Source of the DNA: Lentisphaeria bacterium
GTDB taxonomy: Bacteria > Verrucomicrobiota > Lentisphaeria > Victivallales > UBA1829
Reading direction: 5' to 3'
Assembly: GCA_017623265.1 (NCBI GenBank)
Contig: JAGAPM010000023.1
Location: 1-5,070, forward strand
DNA length: 5,070 nucleotides
The first letter of the stretch is position 1, and every line of letters begins with the position of its first letter. Position numbers and translations under genes: made by a program. Below the pieces are notes generated by a model that was given only the letters and a program-made list of their open reading frames with translations, did no database searches and was not told the origin of the DNA. Shown here piece by piece: positions 1-5,070 of the stretch.

Positions 1-664
1 CGGGTACTATCGCAACTGGTATATCGAAAACAATACGATCCGCGGGCATGTGGACTTTGCCGGCAATGCACCGCTTGCTTATTTCTGCAACAATTACATT
101 ACCGGAAAGTTCAATACTGTGGGTGAGATCCAAACCTTCAAAAACAATACATTTCTTGTTGATGTTGACGCCGGTTTTTCATCTGCGCTCAATCTGAAGA
201 ATATCCGGAAGATCGATTCCTGCAAGTTTACGAAATCGCCGGATTGCACGGTGAAGAATACGATTACGCTGAATTGTAAAGATGTTGAAAACTGTACTTT
301 TGAGCGGTTGAAAATCAGCACGAATGATTCGGTTCTGCGCAATACCACACTGGAAAACTGTTCTCTTGATTTTTCCGGTACGCTCCGATTGGAGAACTGC
401 ACCATGATCCGCAGTGATTACACGGTCCGGAACAATTATGCTGCCCATCCACACAACTCTGCCTTCTTCCTTCTGCCGGGGAAGGGCGGGGAACTTGTAC
501 TGGATCAGTGCAGAATCAAAGTTCAGGATCAGAAAGTCCCGTTTTTCTCCTCCACCGGTCATCGGCCCACGCCGGTTACTCTGATGCTGAACAATACGAC
601 CGTGGAACCGGCAGGTTCTGTGGTGACAAATCTGTTCAAGCAGGTGACCGGCGAATTCAAGTGA
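1..664 (+). CDS. Right-handed parallel beta-helix repeat protein, 3' part (5' end outside window)
   Basis: The frame is open from base 2 to the TGA at 662-664, giving about 220 residues of a longer protein. A GTG at 50 is not preceded by a ribosome binding site and the frame is open upstream of it, so it is not the start. The sequence is a ladder of short, irregular strands rich in Asn, Cys and Thr, with recurring motifs such as ENNT, FKNNTF, DSCKF, ENCTF, LENCSL, LENCTM and LNNTTV every 15-25 residues. This is typical of pectate-lyase-like beta-helix proteins, where Asn and Cys stack inside turns. Such proteins are usually secreted or surface-located and bind or cleave polysaccharide, but no catalytic site can be assigned here. 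The last coils (LMLNNTTVEPAG) are followed by a short tail ending EFK, so the protein ends close to its last coil. The fold is fairly secure; the substrate and activity are unknown. Confidence 0.8.
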   Translation, partial: GYYRNWYIENNTIRGHVDFAGNAPLAYFCNNYITGKFNTVGEIQTFKNNTFLVDVDAGFSSALNLKNIRKIDSCKFTKSPDCTVKNTITLNCKDVENCTFERLKISTNDSVLRNTTLENCSLDFSGTLRLENCTMIRSDYTVRNNYAAHPHNSAFFLLPGKGGELVLDQCRIKVQDQKVPFFSSTGHRPTPVTLMLNNTTVEPAGSVVTNLFKQVTGEFK

Positions 665-690
665 TCCGGAAGCCGTATCGTCCGGATCAT
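662..690 (+). terminator. Perfect 9-bp inverted repeat starting at the stop codon
   Basis: TGATCCGGA (662-670) pairs perfectly with TCCGGATCA (681-689) around a 10-base loop. The left arm includes the TGA stop codon of the beta-helix gene. Only a short TAGTTT follows, so by itself it is a weak intrinsic terminator. It may stabilise the mRNA 3' end or be the first half of a bipartite terminator with the hairpin at 717-763. Confidence 0.4.
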
Positions 691-716
691 AGTTTCAGCG
701 CTGTTCAAAAAAGACC

Positions 717-763
717 GCCGGTTTCAGAGACAACGGAAGTTGCTCCGGAGCCGGCTTTATTTA
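717..763 (+). terminator. Rho-independent terminator of the beta-helix gene
   Basis: Bases 717-725 (GCCGGTTTC) pair with 747-755 (GGAGCCGGC): nine pairs, two of them G-U. The stem continues after one A-C mismatch with GAG/CTC (727-729 with 743-745). After a bulged A730 come CAAC/GTTG (731-734 with 739-742), closed by a GGAA tetraloop of the GNRA class. The tract TTTATTTA (756-763) follows immediately. A GC-rich stem base, stable tetraloop and T-rich tail 50-100 bases after a stop codon fit an intrinsic terminator. The T tract is broken by an A, so efficiency is uncertain. Confidence 0.65.
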
Positions 764-827
764 TGGACGCTGTGCAGATTATCTGATTTTTATCCGATAT
801 TTTTATCAAAAACGGTAAAAAATCAAC

Positions 828-857
828 TTGAATTTTCAGCGCGGAATATTACATTAT
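828..857 (+). promoter_or_regulatory. Weak sigma70-like promoter candidate, distal
   Basis: TTGAAT (828-833) and CATTAT (852-857) are separated by 18 bases, downstream of the terminator and after an AT-rich stretch (about 781-835) that could act as an UP-like element. The -10 match is only moderate. It would leave a leader of about 240 bases before the gene at 1108. The candidate at 953-981 looks better. Confidence 0.25.
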
Positions 858-913
858 ACGCAGGGACCGGAGAAACGGTTTGATTTTGTAAAAAGGGGTT
901 GCGGAGGGATATC

Positions 914-1009
914 GTGACCAGGCATATTTTCGGAAAACTGTGTTTTCGAATATTGTCGCTTTCTGCAAAAAATGCTGTATACCAATCATACGCAGTGTCC
1001 GGTGTTTGA
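914..1009 (+). CDS. Possible small ORF, 31 codons, in the leader region
   Basis: A GTG at 914 is preceded at good spacing by GGAGG (903-907, six bases between). It opens a frame reading MTRHIFGKLCFRILSL then SAKNAVYQSYAVSGV, to a TGA at 1007-1009. The peptide has two basic N-terminal residues and a short hydrophobic part, but no recognisable family. The main reason to list it is the strong Shine-Dalgarno-like match, which may be chance. It overlaps the promoter candidate at 953-981, so the two interpretations partly compete: if that promoter is used, this ORF is not on its transcript. Low confidence. Confidence 0.18.
   Translation: MTRHIFGKLCFRILSLSAKNAVYQSYAVSGV
924..953. promoter_or_regulatory. 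Imperfect dyad, possible operator or hairpin
   Basis: GAAAAC (933-938) and GTTTTC (942-947) form a perfect inverted repeat around TGT. The dyad extends through C931/G948 with a bulged G932. After a two-base bulge (929-930) it continues into ATATT (924-928) with AATAT (949-953). The dyad touches the candidate -35 element TTGTCG (953-958), a usual place for a dimeric regulator to bind. No regulator can be named. No T tract follows, so a terminator is unlikely. Confidence 0.3.
953..981 (+). promoter_or_regulatory. Candidate sigma70-type promoter with extended -10
   Basis: TTGTCG (953-958) as -35 is followed by a 17-base spacer and TGTATA (976-981) as -10. TG at 973-974 sits one base upstream of the -10, as in extended -10 promoters. 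Initiation would fall near 988 and give a 5' leader of about 120 bases for the gene at 1108. The assignment uses the E. coli-type consensus; the host's own consensus is unknown. Confidence 0.4.
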
Positions 1010-1033
1010 AAAAATATACCGCCGGGGACAGCG
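991..1033 (+). promoter_or_regulatory. Leader hairpin upstream of the Sel1/PBP-like gene
   Basis: TGTCC (996-1000) pairs with GGACA (1026-1030). GGTGT (1001-1005) pairs with ATACC (1016-1020) around a ten-base loop, leaving GCCGG (1021-1025) bulged. CGC (991-993) can also pair with GCG (1031-1033). The structure would lie at the very 5' end of a transcript starting near 988. The following TTTT is too short to call an attenuator, and it matches no riboswitch class I recognise. Confidence 0.25.
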
Positions 1034-1096
1034 TTTTGCGTGTATGGGAAAATAACTGGAAGAAGTCAAAAAACATCAAACGATCACAATAAAAAC

Positions 1097-1103
1097 AGGA
1101 GAG
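1097..1103 (+). promoter_or_regulatory. Ribosome binding site of the Sel1/PBP-like gene
   Basis: AGGAGAG (1097-1103) lies four bases before the ATG at 1108; from the AGGAG core the gap is six. A second ATG follows directly at 1111 with nine bases from the core, so either could initiate. The difference is one methionine. Confidence 0.7.
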
Positions 1104-1107
1104 AACG

Positions 1108-3135
1108 ATGATGCGGAGAAATTTCAAATCATGGATGCGTGCCCTGCTGCTGGCGGCAGGGACAGTGTGTGTCAATGAACTGCTGCATGAAAATGTTTAT
1201 GCTGCAGAACCTGCCAAAGAGGAGGCAGCTCCACCGGAACCGGAGTCTGGCGGCAATGCGGAGGCACAGTTCCTTTTCGGCGTTTACTGTATGGAAAAAC
1301 TTCAGGATGAAGAGAAGGCATATCGTTACCTTGAACTGGCAGCCGTTCAGAACTACCGCGACGCCTGGATGTATCTTGGAAAATGTTATTTTCAGCGGGG
1401 AAATATTCATCCCTCTTATCTGCTCTGGTCAAAACTCTGCTACATGGCGGCGGAACGGATCAAAGCGGATGCCGTTGCAGAATTTTCGATCGGGCTTGCT
1501 GAAGGCTTGTCGGGGAATCTTCCGGAATTCAAACGCTGGATGACACTTGCTGCCGAAAAGGGACACGAAAAGGCGAAAAATGCGCTTGCCAGCGAAGAGC
1601 TGCAGAAAAAAATCCGGGAGGTGGAGGAAAGTTGTAAGAACCGGAAATCCCCGGATGCGTTTCAGGAAGCAATCACAGCTCATTTTGACACACTCTGGCA
1701 GAAGCTCGGGATCACTGACTCAAGCGTCATGAATGAAATCCGTTCTGTTTTGGCGAGGGAACCCGAACGACAACTGATCCGGCTTCCCCATCCGGAAGGA
1801 ATCCGGATGGAGGGATGGAAGTATGATCCCGCAGCTACGGAAAAACTGATTGAGAGTAATCTTATGGCAGACCGACAGGGAAATATGCGTTGGATCACGG
1901 AGGATTTTCTGGAAAAGCCCATTTGGGAGAATCTGCTTTATCCCAATCCCACGATCCGTGCGATCAACTCGACCCATGAGGAGGAGTTGACAAAAAGTTT
2001 GGATAAATCCTTCAAACGCTGTTCCAAAGAGGAAACCAAACGTTTGATCACGCCATTTATGGAGACTGAATTTGATTTGCCGGAAGATTATTATGATCAC
2101 GATGTTGTCTGGGAGCTTGGCAACCAGACTTATTTCCGGATCCATACGGCATCGGATGGAGCATGGCGGTTGCGTGATTATCAGTTCTTTGTTGTCAAAG
2201 ATGGCGTAAGCGTCAATGTGGAGATCTTTCCGGGACCTCCCGGAATTGCGGATGCAGATATGGTTGCAGGCCTGATCCGGGATAACGCCGATTGCTGGAA
2301 TAATCTGGCAGCGAAATATGCCGATGGCGAAATGGATCAGGTATGCAGTTACTCTGATCATGCGGAAGGGATCCTGCTGAAACTGGTCAAGCGCCGTCAT
2401 GCGGTCGGCACTTACAATCTGGCGTTATTCTATCAGGACCGTGGAAAAACGGAAGAAGCAAAGAAATATTTTGCTCTGGCGGAAGAGTTTGCCGGAAGCA
2501 GCGTGATCCATCCGCAGGTCAACCTGCCGGAGATTTTTGACCGTAACGGTGAACTTCTTGTGAAAAACCGTTTGGTGCGGACCACGAGGGATACACTGCG
2601 TATTTATACGAAAGGCGGGCGTTTTGCAGCGCCGTGGATTGGTCATATCCAATATTGGGGGAGCCTTACCGGCAGGGAGCCGAAGGGTAATCTGCGTACA
2701 GGAATGGAAGAAATCATTTACCGGAAAAATATTACCCATCCGGTTTATCTCACGATGGATATTGCTCTGCAGACCCGTTTGGAATCGTTGATTTCGGATA
2801 TCGCTGTCAAAACGGATCCCCGGTATGCTTACGGCGTGATTTTCAGCTCCAATGGTGAACTGCTGGCTGCAGCACAAAGTTCGGTTCTGGATTTGGAAAA
2901 TTTCGTCAGTGTGAAACCGAATCCGTCCGGAAAGAGGGGCGTATTTACGTTTATGCCGGTGGGATATCTGTTTCCCGTTCCGGATCCGTGGATGAGATTG
3001 CTCGGATCTTCATCGTATGCGGATCCGTTGACCAAAGAAAAATTTCAGCTGCATACAAGACCCGGAATCTTTTCTTACGAACAGCCCGGTATCGTCCTCG
3101 GTCTGAATCAGATGAAAGGGAATCGCGATCCGTAA
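1108..3135 (+). CDS. Exported Sel1/TPR-repeat protein with degenerate class B PBP-like C-terminal part, ending at a premature-looking TAA
   Basis: This is a 675-residue protein. Residues 1-32 form a signal peptide: a basic start (MMRRNFKSWMR), a hydrophobic ALLLAAGTVCV, and probable cleavage after VYA. Residues about 51-160 carry Sel1/TPR-like helical repeats (AEAQFLFGVYCM, AYRYLELAA, AWMYLGKCYF, FKRWMTLAAEKGHEKAKNAL), and one more lies at about 432-465 (YNLALFYQDRGKTEEAKKYFALAEE). Residues 180-430 are unassigned. From 472 the sequence follows the PBP2/FtsI layout: FDRNGELLVKN (477-487), WIGHIQYWG with RTGMEEIIYRK (dimerisation-module GxE-like part), then VYLTMDIALQ (546-555) and GVIFSSNGELLAAAQSSVLDLEN, matching the usual LTID-LQ and GEILAMAS-PSFDPN. 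The SxxK site appears replaced: FMPVGYLFP (615-623) lines up with YEPGSTFKP, giving Gly for Ser and Phe for Lys. A long stretch normally following is missing. Probably a non-enzymatic periplasmic scaffold or peptidoglycan-binding protein, or a decaying gene. Homologous sequence continues in frame after the TAA (3133-3135). Confidence 0.8.
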   Translation: MMRRNFKSWMRALLLAAGTVCVNELLHENVYAAEPAKEEAAPPEPESGGNAEAQFLFGVYCMEKLQDEEKAYRYLELAAVQNYRDAWMYLGKCYFQRGNIHPSYLLWSKLCYMAAERIKADAVAEFSIGLAEGLSGNLPEFKRWMTLAAEKGHEKAKNALASEELQKKIREVEESCKNRKSPDAFQEAITAHFDTLWQKLGITDSSVMNEIRSVLAREPERQLIRLPHPEGIRMEGWKYDPAATEKLIESNLMADRQGNMRWITEDFLEKPIWENLLYPNPTIRAINSTHEEELTKSLDKSFKRCSKEETKRLITPFMETEFDLPEDYYDHDVVWELGNQTYFRIHTASDGAWRLRDYQFFVVKDGVSVNVEIFPGPPGIADADMVAGLIRDNADCWNNLAAKYADGEMDQVCSYSDHAEGILLKLVKRRHAVGTYNLALFYQDRGKTEEAKKYFALAEEFAGSSVIHPQVNLPEIFDRNGELLVKNRLVRTTRDTLRIYTKGGRFAAPWIGHIQYWGSLTGREPKGNLRTGMEEIIYRKNITHPVYLTMDIALQTRLESLISDIAVKTDPRYAYGVIFSSNGELLAAAQSSVLDLENFVSVKPNPSGKRGVFTFMPVGYLFPVPDPWMRLLGSSSYADPLTKEKFQLHTRPGIFSYEQPGIVLGLNQMKGNRDP

Positions 3136-3513
3136 CAGGTGTCCGGACAGGCTGCTACGATGTTCAAGTATGTTCTTGCCTATATCGGCGTGGCGGAAAA
3201 ACGCGAGATCCCCAAACCGGTGGTCTATACGGATAAGATCAATACTCCGGTCAAGCCTGTCGGCGGGATCGAATGGATTTCCTTCTATCGTCCGCCGGAC
3301 GGGATCGTGGTCAATGCCATTGGTGTGGTCAAAACAGACAAGCCCGGAGAAAAATTGTATGTATGCGTCCGGGCGGTGCATGAAGAGCGGAATTTTGATA
3401 AGCCGCAATCGATTGAAGTCAGAAGAATTGCCGCAGACAAGGCCGATAAAGCCGAACAGCTTATCCGTAATTTCGATATTTCTGCAGAGAAGACTGCGGG
3501 TAAAGAGAAATGA
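3136..3513 (+). pseudogene. In-frame continuation of the PBP-like protein after the TAA (C-terminal fragment)
   Basis: The frame of the preceding gene stays open for 125 codons after the TAA, to a TGA at 3511-3513. The first residues, QVSGQAATMFKYVLAYIGV then KREIPKPVV, fit the PBP2/FtsI region usually written VTPLQLA-AYAAIANGG-PxLV, which should follow directly on LNQMKGNRDP before the stop. GIEWISFYRPPDG and KLYVCVRAVHEE then resemble the terminal WFVGFAP and VAVVVE strands. A KTG motif is not present: the place reads VKPVGG. The tail is charged (ADKADKAEQ). A GTG at 3139 and an ATG at 3160 could start a separate 124- or 117-residue protein, but neither has a good ribosome binding site, and the fragment has no signal peptide although its fold is periplasmic. 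I therefore read it as the severed end of one gene of about 801 codons. Stop readthrough or a sequence error are the alternatives. Confidence 0.6.
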
Positions 3514-3533
3514 CGCATTGCCGCAGATAAGGC
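3427..3533 (+). repeat. In-frame 17-base direct repeat flanking the stop codon
   Basis: ATTGCCGCAGACAAGGC (3427-3443) recurs as ATTGCCGCAGATAAGGC (3517-3533), one mismatch, exactly 90 bases apart. Both copies read IAADKA in the gene's frame; the second lies just after the TGA at 3511-3513 and runs to a TAA at 3547-3549. This looks like a remnant of local duplication or an earlier, longer C-terminal tail. Confidence 0.5.
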
Positions 3534-3617
3534 AGGGCAGGGGACATAACGGGGACTGGACCGGAAATGATGCCGGAAAGCGTTGTCAGATCTACTGTTC
3601 AGGAACCGGTCTCTCCA
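3514..3617. other. Convergent intergenic gap without clear terminator
   Basis: The 104 bases separate the plus-strand PBP-like frame from the minus-strand amidohydrolase. They contain the second copy of the direct repeat and a short CCGG-centred inverted repeat (CCGGAAATGATGCCGG), but no GC-rich stem followed by a T tract on either strand. Termination for both sides is either factor-dependent or not visible to me. Confidence 0.4.
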
Positions 3618-4523
3618 TCACCATGGTGTGATGAATTTCAGCATGTTGCGCTGCGTGGCGTTTTCCCAGGTCTTTACAAAAGGATATTCTTCCGTGATGG
3701 AATTGTCGCCCTCCATACAGGAATTACCCCGGAACCCCTGCCACTTGCCGTACTTTTCCTGAAAACGCCGGAACATGGCTCGGTCATATTCCACGGTGAA
3801 CTTTGCCCAATCAACACCGTAATCGTTGGCAAAGCCGTCCACCGCGAACATCAGTTTATCTTCCAGTCCGGCATAGCCTGTCAGGATCATGTTGCGGAAA
3901 ATATCATCCCGATAGATTGCCGGGGCTCCGGGCGCTGTATCAATATACATATCCGGTGCGGATTTTTTACGGGTATGGGCGCAGAGGATCTTGCCGAACA
4001 CGGCAATACATTCATCCGTCCACGGCCAGGAAACATGCGCCAGCGCGAACCGGGAATACGGCACATCCAGCATACATTCAAAGTTGGCAGGACGATTGAA
4101 CGGTGAGGAATTCACCCCGTCCCACAGAATCCCGGAATGGAAGATCACAGGCAGACGCAGTTCCGCCATTTTCCGGTATGCTTCCAATCCGTCTGCCGGA
4201 TGACAAAAACTGCACAGCACTTTGAAGGCGCGGATCCCTGCATTTTTTGCATAGACGATCTGTTCGATTGCATCCGGTTCCGTGGGGTTGATCCAATAAA
4301 CCGGATAGAAATGTTCCAGTCTGGAACAGAAATCCAGTACGTGCGCAATGCGGTCCTGCCAGCAGGGGGCGGCCGTTTCCCATTCCTGCGCATCGGAAGG
4401 TGGCTGACTGAAGATCAAGCCACCGCCGATCCCTGCCTGAGCAGCTTTTGCCTGAAATTCCGGGGGAGTGTCCTGCCTGCCATCCGGCATCAGGTGAATA
4501 TGGCTGTCATAGATGAAACTCAT
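3618..4523 (-). CDS. Metal-dependent amidohydrolase, TIM-barrel (amidohydrolase-2 type)
   Basis: This is a complete 301-residue protein. The family is cytosolic (beta/alpha)8 hydrolases or decarboxylases with one or two metal ions. Expected ligand positions are visible: DSHIH (6-10) supplies the HxH of strand 1, FKVL (Lys101) follows on a middle strand, IFHSG (His129) and LAHVSWP (His163) follow on later strands, and FAVDG (Asp229) is the strand-8 aspartate. Length is normal for the family. There is no signal peptide. The ATG at 4523 is preceded by GAGAGGAG (4533-4540) with nine bases between. It lies 37 bases after the stop of the glutamine synthetase-like gene on the same strand, so the two are probably co-transcribed. 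Eukaryotic FluG/NodGS proteins fuse these same two domains, so a substrate such as an amide or gamma-glutamyl compound linked to glutamine metabolism is a reasonable guess. The exact reaction cannot be read from the sequence. Confidence 0.85.
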   Translation of the reverse strand: MSFIYDSHIHLMPDGRQDTPPEFQAKAAQAGIGGGLIFSQPPSDAQEWETAAPCWQDRIAHVLDFCSRLEHFYPVYWINPTEPDAIEQIVYAKNAGIRAFKVLCSFCHPADGLEAYRKMAELRLPVIFHSGILWDGVNSSPFNRPANFECMLDVPYSRFALAHVSWPWTDECIAVFGKILCAHTRKKSAPDMYIDTAPGAPAIYRDDIFRNMILTGYAGLEDKLMFAVDGFANDYGVDWAKFTVEYDRAMFRRFQEKYGKWQGFRGNSCMEGDNSITEEYPFVKTWENATQRNMLKFITPW

Positions 4524-4532
4524 TCAAAAACA

Positions 4533-4540
4533 CTCCTCTC
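4533..4540 (-). promoter_or_regulatory. Ribosome binding site of the amidohydrolase gene
   Basis: On the minus strand GAGAGGAG lies nine bases before the ATG at 4521-4523, within the 37-base gap to the upstream gene. It fixes this start, and the short gap leaves little room for a separate promoter. Confidence 0.65.
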
Positions 4541-4560
4541 TCCCGATTGCTTGTTTGTGA

Positions 4561-5070
4561 TCAACCGCAATGGAAATATTTTTCCACCAGTTCAAGGATC
4601 TTGCTCTGATCGTTGCCGATGTCCTGACGCAAAGTGCGGTCAGCAAAGGCGCGCAGACCTGCCATGATGCCATCCAGCATGGCGGGCATGAACACGCCGT
4701 TTTCTTCGTACACGGCACGCTGTGCGGCAAGGCAGTCGGCAGATGCAGCGCAGCTGTCCGGCAGCACGCTCAAGCGGTTGAGGATATCTGCATTTTCAGC
4801 CTTGTGGATATTCACATTCACATAGGTCTGTTCGGCGATTTCCAATGCGTTGGCTGTTTCAAAACCGTGACGGCATGCCACAGCAAGACCCGCCATCAGC
4901 AGGTACACATTGGCGGAGCCGTCCGGAGAACGCATTTCCACCGTCTGTTTCTGGCTGGTGTTGTATTTGCCGGCGACTTCGTTGAGGTTCGCCTGACTGC
5001 AAAGGTCTTTCTGGCTGGTCCAGCCGAGGGGAACACGCACCAGAACGGAGCGGTTGCGGTCGCCCCAGCA
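4561..5070 (-). CDS. Glutamine synthetase family protein, C-terminal part (5' end outside window)
   Basis: The frame is open from the window edge at 5070 to the TGA at 4561-4563, giving 169 residues. Glutamine synthetase makes glutamine from glutamate, ammonia and ATP in the cytosol; some family members ligate other amines to glutamate. The visible part begins in the catalytic domain. WGDRNRSVLVRVP (fragment residues 2-14) matches the WxxRNRSAxxRIP segment, whose arginines are Arg339 and Arg344 in E. coli GlnA. VEMRSPDGSANVYL (44-57) matches EVRFPDPAANPYL with Glu357 and Arg359. Between these blocks are about 20 more residues than in E. coli GlnA. The adenylylation-site motif of enterobacterial enzymes (NLYDLPPE) is not evident in the C-terminal region. 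The gene may therefore be a divergent GSI-like or glutamate-amine ligase rather than the housekeeping GlnA, so no symbol is given. The amidohydrolase follows 37 bases downstream. Confidence 0.85.
   Translation of the reverse strand, partial: CWGDRNRSVLVRVPLGWTSQKDLCSQANLNEVAGKYNTSQKQTVEMRSPDGSANVYLLMAGLAVACRHGFETANALEIAEQTYVNVNIHKAENADILNRLSVLPDSCAASADCLAAQRAVYEENGVFMPAMLDGIMAGLRAFADRTLRQDIGNDQSKILELVEKYFHCG

Noticed and set aside
508..786. 92-codon plus-strand frame overlapping the end of the beta-helix gene
   Set aside because: It overlaps the beta-helix coding sequence in another frame, runs through both terminator hairpins, and lacks a ribosome binding site.
1720..2400. 226-codon open frame on the minus strand
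   Set aside because: It lies wholly antisense to the Sel1/PBP-like gene, which has a ribosome binding site, signal peptide and recognisable repeats; the antisense translation shows no family features.
3139..3513. Independent gene starting at GTG 3139
   Set aside because: There is no Shine-Dalgarno at usable distance, the reading frame is the same as that of the upstream gene, and PBP-like similarity runs across the stop, so a severed C-terminus explains it better.
3615..3635. Palindrome CACCATGGTG near the end of the amidohydrolase gene as a convergent terminator
   Set aside because: The short dyad overlaps the last codons and has no T tract on either side; coding of Pro-Trp-stop explains most of it.
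3567..4106. 179-codon open frame on the plus strand
   Set aside because: It is antisense to the amidohydrolase, whose metal-ligand motifs and ribosome binding site make the minus strand the coding one.
4137..4667. 176-codon open frame on the plus strand
   Set aside because: It spans antisense to two recognised minus-strand genes and their gap, and has no domain-like sequence.

Overview
The window looks like chromosomal DNA of a Gram-negative-type bacterium. It has long intergenic spacers, a secreted beta-helix protein and a periplasmic Sel1-repeat protein. Protein style and frequent CCGGA-type codon pairs make me think of the PVC superphylum, perhaps Lentisphaerae (Victivallis-like). That is an impression and no marker gene here proves it. 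I saw no tRNA, rRNA, CRISPR array or transposase.

Layout: (1) Positions 1-664, plus strand, hold the 3' end of a gene for an Asn/Cys-rich parallel beta-helix protein. Two hairpins follow it, and the second (717-763) looks like an intrinsic terminator. (2) Positions 665-1107 are a 443-base spacer with terminator hairpins, candidate sigma70-type promoters, a dyad abutting one -35 element, a leader hairpin and a doubtful 31-codon ORF. (3) Positions 1108-3513, plus strand, are one reading frame interrupted by a single TAA at 3133-3135. It encodes an exported protein with N-terminal Sel1/TPR-like repeats, an unassigned middle part and a C-terminal part that resembles a class B penicillin-binding protein (PBP2/FtsI type). 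The transpeptidase part is eroded: the places for SxxK and KTG do not carry those motifs. PBP-like sequence continues in frame after the stop. (4) Positions 3514-3617 are a short convergent gap with no convincing terminator. (5) Positions 3618-5070, minus strand, hold an apparent operon: the C-terminal third of a glutamine synthetase family protein, then 37 bases later a complete metal-dependent amidohydrolase (amidohydrolase-2 type).

Two points stand out. The first is the Sel1/pseudo-PBP protein, apparently a catalytically dead PBP fused to a repeat scaffold and split by one stop codon. The second is the glutamine synthetase/amidohydrolase pair, which places side by side the two domains fused in eukaryotic FluG/NodGS proteins and so suggests a linked amide or gamma-glutamyl metabolism. 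The two halves of the window are transcribed convergently and share no evident function.
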